Part shown: in pieces, positions 19,927-28,468 of the stretch | How positions within the stretch are numbered: position 1 is the first letter of the stretch | How the letters are laid out: each line of letters begins with the position of its first letter | NCBI GenBank assembly: GCA_024232675.1 | Contig: JAAEPL010000516.1 | Span: forward strand, 1-33,645 | DNA: 33,645 nt | From: Planctomycetaceae bacterium | Lineage (GTDB): Bacteria; Planctomycetota; Planctomycetia; Pirellulales; Pirellulaceae | Direction: 5' to 3' | Notes under the pieces: generated by a model | Database searches by the model: none | What the model was told of the DNA's origin: nothing | What the model saw: the letters and a program-made list of their open reading frames with translations, nothing else | Translations under genes and position numbers: made by a program

Positions 19927-20673
19927 TCACCCCAATTGCCGCGCCCGACGCCTAGCATGGATTTCCGGAGATGGCTCGCTGGCCTGCTGCTCATCCCTAG
20001 CTTCCTGCTCAGTCATCTGCAGAGACCGGCGATGCAACCACCAGCGGACTCCATAATCGGCGGCTCCAACCGCCAATGCAGCGACACACAGTCGCAGTGC
20101 CGTGCCCACCAGCCAATCCATCAGGAGAGGGCTTTTTTCCTGCAAACGCCCCTTCCCCAGCATCATCAGCGCATCGAGGTCACCCAAGACCACCCAGGCG
20201 GCGACGATGGACAAGACAGCCAATTTGCTGATCGCTAAAAGAACCGACACCACTTGCTCGGCGGAAAAGATCTGCCTTAAGTTACGGACCGGATTCAAAC
20301 GATCGATATCAGGAGCCAACAAACCAGGATAGGCGCGAAATCCACTTTGGGCAGTCCAAGTCAAAATAGTAATCCCAGCAATGCCCGCGAGGATCGGAAA
20401 TAAGCTGCTCCAAAATACACCTGCCACCCCCACCCAATTGCTATTCAGCATTTGTTCGGCCGACATGGAGATATCAAATTCGCCCCAGCGGCTTTGACTG
20501 AACCGATCCATTGCACGCCATAGCCAATGTCCAAATGTGGCGACCAGTGCGATGCCTCCTAACCAGACCACAGCGACCGCTAGATCTCGGCTTCGCGCCA
20601 TCTGCCCCGATTGCTGCGCACGCTGCAATCGATTTACCGAAGGGTCTAGATTTGCTTCATCTCGGTCAGACAT
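19927..20673 (-). CDS. flhB: FlhB-like export protein lacking the C-terminal NPTH domain
   Basis: NRLQRAQQSGQMARSRDLAVAVVWLG, DIDRLNPVRNLRQIFS, RWWLHRRSLQMTEQEARDEQQASEPSPEIHARRR, then a stop. Confidence 0.88.
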   Translation of the reverse strand: MSDRDEANLDPSVNRLQRAQQSGQMARSRDLAVAVVWLGGIALVATFGHWLWRAMDRFSQSRWGEFDISMSAEQMLNSNWVGVAGVFWSSLFPILAGIAGITILTWTAQSGFRAYPGLLAPDIDRLNPVRNLRQIFSAEQVVSVLLAISKLAVLSIVAAWVVLGDLDALMMLGKGRLQEKSPLLMDWLVGTALRLCVAALAVGAADYGVRWWLHRRSLQMTEQEARDEQQASEPSPEIHARRRARQLG

Positions 20674-20676
20674 CAA

Positions 20677-21462
20677 TTAACCCGTTTCCCGGAACTCCAA
20701 CCAGTTTTTCAACTCGCCCAGCGTTAACTCAAACCCACCATTAATGATCCACGGAGTCGACAACAGCACCAGCGACGTAACCGCCATACCGAAGACGGCT
20801 TTAATTCCCAGGCCAACCTGCATGCCACCCAGTTGGGGGAAATTTCGTTGGACCATTCCCAAAACGAGGGAGGCTGCCAATAGCGCGGCGATCGCGGGTA
20901 GCGCTGCCGAAACGCCAAATTCAAAAGCGTAGCCAATGGATGTCACCAAAAAATCCACGAATGACTGATCAAATACCGAAGTCCCCGTGGGTAACGCAGT
21001 AAAAGAAAACAACAAACCGTCAATCAACTGCCCAACGCCTCCTGCGGCGACAAAAACAGCCACGGTGGTCCACCAGAACAACTTACCCAAGGGTCCACCA
21101 CCTGTTTCCGAATCCGCAGGGGCCCCAAAAGATGCGAGGGAAAATCCACAAAGCCCTTCAATCACACTACCGGTGATCTGGATACCAGAAAGCATGATGG
21201 AACAGGACAAACCCATCAACGCGCCCACTAACACTTCGTTAACCAAGGTAAGCAATAACGCCGTCCATTCCAGGCTAGGCGTTTCTGCCGTCGCTACCGC
21301 GCCGGGGACGACTGCCAACGACAAGGCCAAAATGAATGCCACTTTGACTCGCATGGGCACCACACGCGTGGCGACCAAAGGCATTGTCATCACCATCGCT
21401 GTAATTCGCACCACAGCCGGGATGGCGGTCAGCAAGATGGCAGTAAGAACAGCATCGCTCAT
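20677..21462 (-). CDS. fliR: Flagellar-type export protein FliR
   Basis: Multi-TM; RITAMVMTMPLVATRVVPMRVKVAFILALSLAVVP; NEVLVGALMGLSCSIMLSGIQITGSVIEGLCGFSLAS; correct gene order. Confidence 0.9.
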   Translation of the reverse strand: MSDAVLTAILLTAIPAVVRITAMVMTMPLVATRVVPMRVKVAFILALSLAVVPGAVATAETPSLEWTALLLTLVNEVLVGALMGLSCSIMLSGIQITGSVIEGLCGFSLASFGAPADSETGGGPLGKLFWWTTVAVFVAAGGVGQLIDGLLFSFTALPTGTSVFDQSFVDFLVTSIGYAFEFGVSAALPAIAALLAASLVLGMVQRNFPQLGGMQVGLGIKAVFGMAVTSLVLLSTPWIINGGFELTLGELKNWLEFRETG

Positions 21463-21506
21463 TCTATCACTCGCATATTCTCAGTGTCGTCTTCCCGTAC
21501 GATCAG

Positions 21507-21791
21507 TCAATGATTCGCTTTATCAAACACGGTGCTGGGGATTTGTTGGATCAGATCACGACTGAACCCTGAGTAATGCTCAACAAACCAAGGAGCGCAA
21601 ATACTTATAATCACCACTGCCGCGACGAGTTTGGTTACAAACATCACGGTTTGGTCTTGAATTTGTGTAACGGCCTGCAAAACCCCCACGACGATGCCCA
21701 CGATTACGCCAACGACCAACACAGGAGCCGCCAACAGCAGCACCAGGAAGACCGATTGGCGGGCGATTTCAATTGCAATCTGGGGATCCAT
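21507..21791 (-). CDS. fliQ: Flagellar-type export protein FliQ
   Basis: 94 aa, two TM; VLVVGVIVGIVVGVLQAVTQIQDQTVMFVTKLVAA. Confidence 0.93.
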   Translation of the reverse strand: MDPQIAIEIARQSVFLVLLLAAPVLVVGVIVGIVVGVLQAVTQIQDQTVMFVTKLVAAVVIISICAPWFVEHYSGFSRDLIQQIPSTVFDKANH

Positions 21792-21809
21792 TTATGGAGA
21801 TGGCTCTCA

Positions 21810-22691
21810 TCACAAGTAAGGGCTAAAGCTCTGCATCAACATGCCAACAACCAGGTTCCATCCATCTACCAATACAAACATGATGAGCTTCAAAGGCAAA
21901 CTGACCATGGTCGGCGGTAACATAATCATGCCCAGCGAAGTCGTCACACTAGTTACCACCAAATCGATCACGAGAAAGGGCATGATGACCTGAAACCCGA
22001 TCAGAAAAGCGATTTTCAATTCGCTAATCATGAATGCCGGTAATAACACATGCAGCGGAATATCTTCAAATGTCTCGGGGCGTTGTTCGCGTTCAGCAGC
22101 AGGTAGATGTTTGTAAAACAACCAAATATCATCGACGTTTCCGGCCGCGTCGATTTGCCGGCTCATAAAACGCTTAACAGGCTTGGTGCCTTTTTCCCAC
22201 GCTTCTTCCAGCGATAACTCGCTCTCTTCCGACGTGTAGGGATCCACGGCTTCCTTTTTTATTTCCTGCCAAACCGGAGCCATGATCAGAAAGCTCATGA
22301 ACAACGCCAAAGCCGTCATGATTTGCGTTGAGGGGATTTGCTGCGCCCCCAACGCCTGACGTAGTATTCCCAACACCACGACAATGCGCACGAACGATGT
22401 GGTCATCATGGCGATGGCAGGAACCAAACTGATGACCGCCAGCAATAATACGGTTTTCACCGTACCGGATAACTTGCCTGGTGTAACAAACTCTTCCAGA
22501 TCCAGCGATTCCGAGATGGACGAATCCTGAATCGTCGTTTCCACCGTCTCATGGTCCGAACTCTGCGCGGAAGCGGGGATCGCTGTTAGACAAATGCCAA
22601 GTCCACACAAACCGGCCAAAGCCCATACCGTAACCGGGTGGATACGGCGTACTTTTTTTGATTTCGATGATAAGGAGTGCGAGAGTTTCAA
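21810..22691 (-). CDS. fliP: Flagellar-type export protein FliP
   Basis: LAVISLVPAIAMMTTSFVRIVVVLGILRQALGAQQIPSTQIMTALALFMSF; LLPAFMISELKIAFLIGFQVIMPFLVIDLVV. Start uncertain; a TTG at 22691 just after the fliO stop gives a signal peptide (track start 22778). Confidence 0.93.
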   Translation of the reverse strand: MKLSHSLSSKSKKVRRIHPVTVWALAGLCGLGICLTAIPASAQSSDHETVETTIQDSSISESLDLEEFVTPGKLSGTVKTVLLLAVISLVPAIAMMTTSFVRIVVVLGILRQALGAQQIPSTQIMTALALFMSFLIMAPVWQEIKKEAVDPYTSEESELSLEEAWEKGTKPVKRFMSRQIDAAGNVDDIWLFYKHLPAAEREQRPETFEDIPLHVLLPAFMISELKIAFLIGFQVIMPFLVIDLVVTSVTTSLGMIMLPPTMVSLPLKLIMFVLVDGWNLVVGMLMQSFSPYL

Positions 22692-22695
22692 AGTA

Positions 22696-23352
22696 TTAAG
22701 CTTCCAATAGGGTTCGGCCGCTGCGTTGGTGGCTACCCAGTGAGACATTGGAAGCTGGGTTCGTTCCCTGAAGTGCACGTTGCTGCATAGAAGCGGTCAA
22801 CAAATCCATGCGACCTTGCTGAATAGCTGACTCCAATTGCAACACTTCCTGGGGGTCAGATATTTCACTCAGTGTTTGAGACCCTGATGGAGAGGCCGCG
22901 ACTAATAATAGTCTCGTGCCCAACCGTACTATTTGCAGTTGCTGCCCGTGCACGAAGGGAATTTGGCCCAGTACCGTAAGCACTTGGTTGTCTTGTTTTC
23001 GACCTACAGGCTTCCGGGAGGATGGTCGCAAACGCCACAGAAAGACGCCCAGCAAAAAAAGGCTTAAGACTAGCGTTAACGTAGCTCCCGTTTTTATCGC
23101 GGATTGTCGCGTATTGGGGTCTCGAAAAAGTTGTAAACCGCTCGTCGAAGTGGATTCAACCGAGGGAGGACTAATTTGCTTTTGCAACCAGTCAACGCTG
23201 CGTTCGGCCGCGCTCCGCAAACCCTCCGTCTCTTGAGGTGCTGCGGAGATGAGTGTTTCACCTTCGGTGTTCTGTGCACACACGTTCTCGGCACACCCCA
23301 ACGCAATCAGAGTGCCCAGCATCAAGAAGCAAAATTTCATCATCATTTTCAT
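22696..23352 (-). CDS. fliO: FliO-like protein
   Basis: Signal peptide, single TM TLTLVLSLFLLGVFLWRLRP, then LTVLGQIPFVHGQQLQIVRLGTRLLLVAASPSG; sits between fliG and fliP. Start MKMMMKF at 23352 preferred. Confidence 0.75.
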   Translation of the reverse strand: MKMMMKFCFLMLGTLIALGCAENVCAQNTEGETLISAAPQETEGLRSAAERSVDWLQKQISPPSVESTSTSGLQLFRDPNTRQSAIKTGATLTLVLSLFLLGVFLWRLRPSSRKPVGRKQDNQVLTVLGQIPFVHGQQLQIVRLGTRLLLVAASPSGSQTLSEISDPQEVLQLESAIQQGRMDLLTASMQQRALQGTNPASNVSLGSHQRSGRTLLEA

Positions 23353-23369
23353 AAATGGTTTCTGTCGGT

Positions 23370-23933
23370 TTAGCTGGGAATCAGCCCTTGCTCCATCAAA
23401 TTTTTTGCCAAGTCGCAATACATTCGATGGATCTTTTGCATTTCTGAAAAATCCACGCTCTGGGTTTCACTAATTTGCTGACGCACCCGCTCCGCATCCT
23501 CGCTCGATAATCGATTAAGGACTCGTTCAATGAACGATTGAGGACTGCAGGTCAAGACTTGAATCGTCAGATCGGGTGCAGCCGCTTGTAAAAGCTGATC
23601 CAGTGACTCGTTATCCCACTGCACAACTTGCTCAAAACTTGGTGTAACACCCACGTGAATATGCGATCGCAATTCGGGACGTAAAATATTTGGTGTGGCC
23701 GCTGTCATCGTTTGCGGATCAAAGTAAAGGAAATCAGCAAAGTCATTTAATGAACCCTCATCGGAATGACATCCCATGGCTTTCAATTCATTAATTTGCG
23801 TTTCCGCATTAAGCCGTGTCTCTTGATCAAACCCCTGAAGTAACAGCATCACCGTTTCACGTCGGAAATTTACGAGTAAACGCGCCAACTGATTGGTTTG
23901 CCGAGTTGCTAGTTTTACTTTGGCTTCTGACAT
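23370..23933 (-). CDS. fliG: Short FliG-like protein
   Basis: SFEQVVQWDNESLDQLLQAAAPDLTIQVLTCSPQSFIERVLNRLSSEDAERVRQQI...AKNLMEQGLI matches the FliG_C pattern; TAATG junction with fliF. Confidence 0.7.
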   Translation of the reverse strand: MSEAKVKLATRQTNQLARLLVNFRRETVMLLLQGFDQETRLNAETQINELKAMGCHSDEGSLNDFADFLYFDPQTMTAATPNILRPELRSHIHVGVTPSFEQVVQWDNESLDQLLQAAAPDLTIQVLTCSPQSFIERVLNRLSSEDAERVRQQISETQSVDFSEMQKIHRMYCDLAKNLMEQGLIPS

Positions 23934-25639
23934 TACCCTGCCTTTTTATCCAACCATTGACGAATTGTGGCTGCTGCCGCATGTGGGTTATCCCGACACC
24001 ATTGATCCAATTGATCACGCATTAAATGCTGGGTTGTCACATCTAGTGGCGATTCAACTTGGGAACTGGTTACGAATTCCCCCCTGCTCTTTACTGAGAA
24101 ATGCGGCGTTGGCATTTCGGCCCGACGAGAGGCCGACGATGTGGCCTCCGTAACGCTTGGAGGTTGGTAGGTTCGCTCTGCTGTTTCAGAACTGAGATTA
24201 ACGGTCTCTGGATTGGGCGTGGATACTGCGCCTTGACGCCCTTTACCAAAAGGTCGAATAAATATAATCAAGCACAAACTGCCGCCGATGAGAGTCAACC
24301 AAACCCACTGCCCTGCCCACTCCTCTGCGGGCTTATCCCCTGCGGTAATCGACTCGGGAAAGTGAATTTCACGATCGACCGTGACCACAAAGTGTTGACT
24401 GGCTGGTAACTCACCCGCTGGAACCAGCGGTTTAACTTTTTGCTGGATATCTTCTTTTAATTGTTGAAAGATCGTTTGCCGTTGTTCGGTGGCAGTGAGG
24501 CCTTCCGCGTTGGCATTTTCGATATTCTGATTCACAAAATACTTCACGCAGCGTTCGGGAATTCCAATCGACACATTCACGTACTTGACCATCGGTCCCG
24601 CTGACTCGGTCGTTTCAAAGGTGCCATTTGCTGCGGACTCGGTCGTCTCCGATACCACCTTGGGTGATTCCAACTTCTCCACATTCCCCTGCACATTGGT
24701 TGCCAAACTGAAAAAGCCCCTTAATCGCGAAGGGGTTGTGGACGGCATGTTGGATTCAAATTCACGATGGGTCATTTTCTGAATGACCATCGGTTTACTA
24801 TGTATTTTTCGTTCATCACGGATCCGTCTGACGACGGGGTCAATCATCACTTCCACATTGACTCGAATCCCAGGATAGGCCGCTAGCGCACTACGAATCT
24901 TCAACTCGTATTTGCGTTCCGCCTGCATTTGCGCCATTTCGTGCGGTTGAAATTTCTCCGCATCACTGGCAATCACACCTGTATAAGATTTGCTCGAAAA
25001 CGTGTCGATAATCGTAATGTCATCCGGTTGCAGACCTGCCACGGCTCCGCACACCGTGTCCCGAATCGCTTTCACCTCGGACAGATTCAGATTTCGATTT
25101 TCTGCTGGACCGACATTCACAATGGCCGTTCTCTGCATGTCTTCGAAGGGCGAACTGCCGCTCGCCTCGTCGTATTCCACCATGGCTCGATCGACAAAAC
25201 GCAATTGTAAAACCATGTCTCGAATGGTTCTTTTTTTGCGATTTAATTGCACCGCCCTTAGTTGCTGGCGAGTTTGAAAGATCCCTGCCGCGGAAGTGAC
25301 TTCGGCTTGACTCTGCAAATCTCGCGGCACCGCGCCGTGATCAGCTAAAGCCTTTAGATAGGCGCCGCGAAATTGTCGTGGCACGCATACCTGCGTCCCC
25401 CGAATTTCATATTCGTTTAGCCCTGATTTCCCGAACGCAACTTGCATTAAACCGACCTCATCAGGGGTCAGTACGCGCGACTCGAATAGTGATATTTCCG
25501 TCGGAGACGAGAACTTCTGATTGGCGATAACGGAAATTAAAGTCAGTGCCACCAAAGTCACAACTCCCCAACGGGCCGCTGTCGGACGTTCGCGAAACCA
25601 ACCTGCGAGAGAACTTCCCCATTCTTGCCAAGATTTCAT
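23933..25639 (-). CDS. fliF: FliF-like MS-ring protein
   Basis: N-terminal TM; AVQLNRKKRTIRDMVLQLRFVDRAMVEYDEASG, RTAIVNVGPAENRNLNLSEVKAIRDTVCGAVAGLQPDDITIID; C-terminal TM WVWLTLIGGSLCLIIFI and acidic/helical tail. Confidence 0.85.
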   Translation of the reverse strand: MKSWQEWGSSLAGWFRERPTAARWGVVTLVALTLISVIANQKFSSPTEISLFESRVLTPDEVGLMQVAFGKSGLNEYEIRGTQVCVPRQFRGAYLKALADHGAVPRDLQSQAEVTSAAGIFQTRQQLRAVQLNRKKRTIRDMVLQLRFVDRAMVEYDEASGSSPFEDMQRTAIVNVGPAENRNLNLSEVKAIRDTVCGAVAGLQPDDITIIDTFSSKSYTGVIASDAEKFQPHEMAQMQAERKYELKIRSALAAYPGIRVNVEVMIDPVVRRIRDERKIHSKPMVIQKMTHREFESNMPSTTPSRLRGFFSLATNVQGNVEKLESPKVVSETTESAANGTFETTESAGPMVKYVNVSIGIPERCVKYFVNQNIENANAEGLTATEQRQTIFQQLKEDIQQKVKPLVPAGELPASQHFVVTVDREIHFPESITAGDKPAEEWAGQWVWLTLIGGSLCLIIFIRPFGKGRQGAVSTPNPETVNLSSETAERTYQPPSVTEATSSASRRAEMPTPHFSVKSRGEFVTSSQVESPLDVTTQHLMRDQLDQWCRDNPHAAAATIRQWLDKKAG

Positions 25640-25702
25640 ATACGGCTTGCCCTGTCGTTACGGCTTTAGTTTGCTGTGGATAATTCGTTCGACTGACAAA
25701 GG

Positions 25703-26290
25703 CTATGCAACGCGACGTTGGGACGAAGTGCGGCCTGACAAATCCAATTGGATGGCACAGCCTCCAACGGGGCATTTCAAGTCAACGGCACGATCAACCG
25801 AAATCAACTGACGTGTAAATTCCCAAGCCTCAGAAGCTAACAATTCTCCGGACTCTACCGACCGACTGTCACACCCGATTTCCAATTCGATACCGTGCGA
25901 CAGAGATCCCAAAGTTAATTCAATGGTGGAACCACGCTCAACTCGCGTGGCTAGTTCCATCAATAAACACCAGATGCCTAAATAGTCATTTTCGAAGAAA
26001 ACGCGGCCCTGCCCGTTTCCAAAACAACTTACGCTGAGCTTCACATCCAAACTTGAAAGTAAGCCCTCCAAGTCCGTCGCTAAGTCATGAACCAACTTTT
26101 CCACATTGCGCGATTGGTATCGGGAGCCCGATTGCAAGTCGCTGTGCAACAACTGAACGAGCATGAACTTCTGATCAATGCAAAGATTTACCGGAGCGAT
26201 GGGTTTGATGCCCGATAAACGATTTCGAAAAATCTCGGCAAGGCTCTGCCAGGCTCGGATGTCGGGTGTCGAAATTTTTGAGTAGTTCAT
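25703..26290 (-). CDS. Unknown protein upstream of fliF; faint histidine-kinase ATPase-like features
   Basis: ORF 64 nt upstream of fliF on the same strand; NVEKLVHDLATDLEGLLSSLDVKLSVSCFG...DYLGIWCLLMELATRVERGSTIELTLGSLSHGIELEIG loosely resembles HATPase_c without clear G boxes. Confidence 0.5.
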   Translation of the reverse strand: MNYSKISTPDIRAWQSLAEIFRNRLSGIKPIAPVNLCIDQKFMLVQLLHSDLQSGSRYQSRNVEKLVHDLATDLEGLLSSLDVKLSVSCFGNGQGRVFFENDYLGIWCLLMELATRVERGSTIELTLGSLSHGIELEIGCDSRSVESGELLASEAWEFTRQLISVDRAVDLKCPVGGCAIQLDLSGRTSSQRRVA

Positions 26291-26579
26291 GCGAATCCCT
26301 GCTTGAATCAACTGTGCGTTTCATCAACTCGTCTTCGCCATGCCGGTCATCCTGACCAACTTCTTTAGGCGAAGTCGCAGATATCTACAAGAATTTCACA
26401 AATACTGTCAATCCAGTATTTCGAGATTGCAAACGAAAGCGGTGCTATCGCTGCTCACAGGCAGGCTGCCAGCGTCTACTGTGGACGCCAAGAATCGTGC
26501 GAAGAGGAGACAGTCACGTCACTTTCCGCGCGGACTGCGGCGGCAGAGAAGCAGCCAACGTAATTAACGGAAATTTATG

Positions 26580-27398
26580 CTAGCCAATGATATTGGCGCC
26601 GGAACTGGATAATTGGGACATCATCCATTCACTGAGGTCACCCAATACTTGATTCGGCAATTGATCGGCCACGGGATATTGCCGCAAAGTCACATCAAAA
26701 CCGGCAACGTGCAGTAACTTCAATTGATGACAAAGATTTGACTCCGGAAAATAGACAGAGCGTCTACCGTGAGCCCAAAAAACCGGAACATCACGACAGT
26801 CACGCCAATTGCCCAAAGGGTTGAGATTGGCTGGCAAACTGCCGTTCAAAGACGCGACTCCGGCAAACCAATTCGGCCGCTTCAGGGCGATCCGGTAAGC
26901 CATCGTTCCGCCATTCCCTTGCCCGGCAATAAAGATCCGTTGCTTATCGATATTAAACCGAGCAGCGACGGTATCAATCTGCCAAGCTACCTGGTTAATC
27001 ATCCACTCAATGGCTTCGGATGTTTGCAGCCAGCCATAGGAACCATCTTGATCAAGTCGCTCCGTTCCAGCCAACGATACGCCGAGGTAGTTCCGATCGC
27101 TGATTTTCGGCATCACCTCATCAAGGTGTTGATGACTGGAGCCATTAGGATGCAGCCAAATTAAAAGCGGATACGCGTACCGACTTTCGTAATGCACGGG
27201 CAAAAAGATAGAACTTGGGCTTCGGTAAGATGAGGCACTTGCTCCATTAGTGATCCCCAAATGCCTCGCCATATGATCGCCTTCCGAATCGACGCGATCA
27301 GAAGAGGATCCTCCAACTGACGAATCACTAGAGAGCTCACAAAGTTCGGAGTGGGACTTGCCCATGCCAGCGAGGGGCCCAAGCTTGATGCGGTTCAT
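26580..27398 (-). CDS. Esterase/PHB-depolymerase-like alpha/beta-hydrolase-fold protein, probably catalytically dead
   Basis: YPLLIWLHPNGSSHQH, DKQRIFIAGQGNGGTMAYRIALKRPNWFAGVASLNG, VPVFWAHGRRSVYFP. Confidence 0.75.
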   Translation of the reverse strand: MNRIKLGPLAGMGKSHSELCELSSDSSVGGSSSDRVDSEGDHMARHLGITNGASASSYRSPSSIFLPVHYESRYAYPLLIWLHPNGSSHQHLDEVMPKISDRNYLGVSLAGTERLDQDGSYGWLQTSEAIEWMINQVAWQIDTVAARFNIDKQRIFIAGQGNGGTMAYRIALKRPNWFAGVASLNGSLPANLNPLGNWRDCRDVPVFWAHGRRSVYFPESNLCHQLKLLHVAGFDVTLRQYPVADQLPNQVLGDLSEWMMSQLSSSGANIIG

Positions 27399-27673
27399 TG
27401 TCTAATCGTTCCTTGCTCCGCCACAATCAAAATCAAATCTCTTCGGGTTCTAAGTCAGTCCAATCTAAAAGTCAACTGCAGGAGATAATGCGGCTTGTGG
27501 CGCACAGGGAGTTGCCATCATTCGGGGCACTTCAGCCATGAATTTTTTCTGCTAGCAACCAAAAGTTGATAGCGTTTATGGTGCGACAATCGCATGATTG
27601 AATGTTTCTAGCTTGGGGCGTAGCCGAGTAGTCCGCAACGCAGCTTTTTCTTCTGCCGAGCCACTCACCCCAT

Positions 27674-28468
27674 TTAACGATCGCCAAAATAATCGGCCCA
27701 TGTCTTTGGCGTTTCGTAAACACGCACGCACGCCAGACGTAATTGGCCGTCGTCCAGGTCGACCAACGCGGGCTCCAACATCCTCCATATGACCATGGCG
27801 ATATTTTCCACACTGGGGTTTAAGGACTGAAAAGCTGCGACTTCGACATTAAGATTTTTGTGGTCCAATTCGTCGATGACTTGGCTTCTTACGAGCGATT
27901 CAAATCCCTCCAATGAAACAACCGGCTTTTGTTCATCGGGAGTCCCTTCCAAGGTCACTTTCAGAAGGTAATTGTGTCCGTGGCCGTGCGGGTTGTTGCA
28001 TTTGCCAAACACCCGCAGATTCTCTTCGGCAGACAACGCTGGGTTATGCAGTCGGTGGGAAGCTGAGAACTCGAATTGCTGGGTAATTTGGATCATGGTT
28101 TCGTTTTTGCTGTGAATGGAATATTCCAGGAAGGGCGTGACACCAAGCGTCAGTTTTTCGATGCGGCAGTTGTCTGGGAAGGCACCCTGTATTGCCTGGA
28201 ACGCAAACTGGATCAATGCTTCCGCCGTCTCAGGAGGTGGCGACTCGCAACAGGGGCGAATCACTTTATTTCGCAACGCGTCATCGATCAACTTTATGTT
28301 GCAAAGGTATCCGCTGTCGGTTTCCAGTTCGCCGGCCAACTGACAACGAAATACGAGGTGGGGTGAAAGGGCGGTCGCGGTGGGCCAACCACCCCACGAA
28401 TTGGTAACCGGGCGTTGGCTGTGCCCTGGTAATAAATTGAATCGGACTTCACGTGTGAGATGGATCAT
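27674..28468 (-). CDS. 6-pyruvoyl-tetrahydropterin synthase/QueD family, tandem domain
   Basis: FEFSASHRLH, CNNPHGHGHNYLLKVTLEG, LDHKNLN, PSVENIA, VYETPKTWADY. ATG 28468 overlaps the SDR stop (ATGA). Confidence 0.88.
   Translation of the reverse strand: MIHLTREVRFNLLPGHSQRPVTNSWGGWPTATALSPHLVFRCQLAGELETDSGYLCNIKLIDDALRNKVIRPCCESPPPETAEALIQFAFQAIQGAFPDNCRIEKLTLGVTPFLEYSIHSKNETMIQITQQFEFSASHRLHNPALSAEENLRVFGKCNNPHGHGHNYLLKVTLEGTPDEQKPVVSLEGFESLVRSQVIDELDHKNLNVEVAAFQSLNPSVENIAMVIWRMLEPALVDLDDGQLRLACVRVYETPKTWADYFGDR

Noticed and set aside
19886-19930. A frameshift hiding the missing FlhB C-terminal domain
   Set aside because: Reading past the stop on the minus strand gives no NPTH or FlhB_C-like sequence, and the convergent sulfotransferase CDS begins 41 nt away.
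20987-21565. 192-aa plus-strand ORF
   Set aside because: Antisense to fliR; Thr/Ala/Pro-rich shadow translation.
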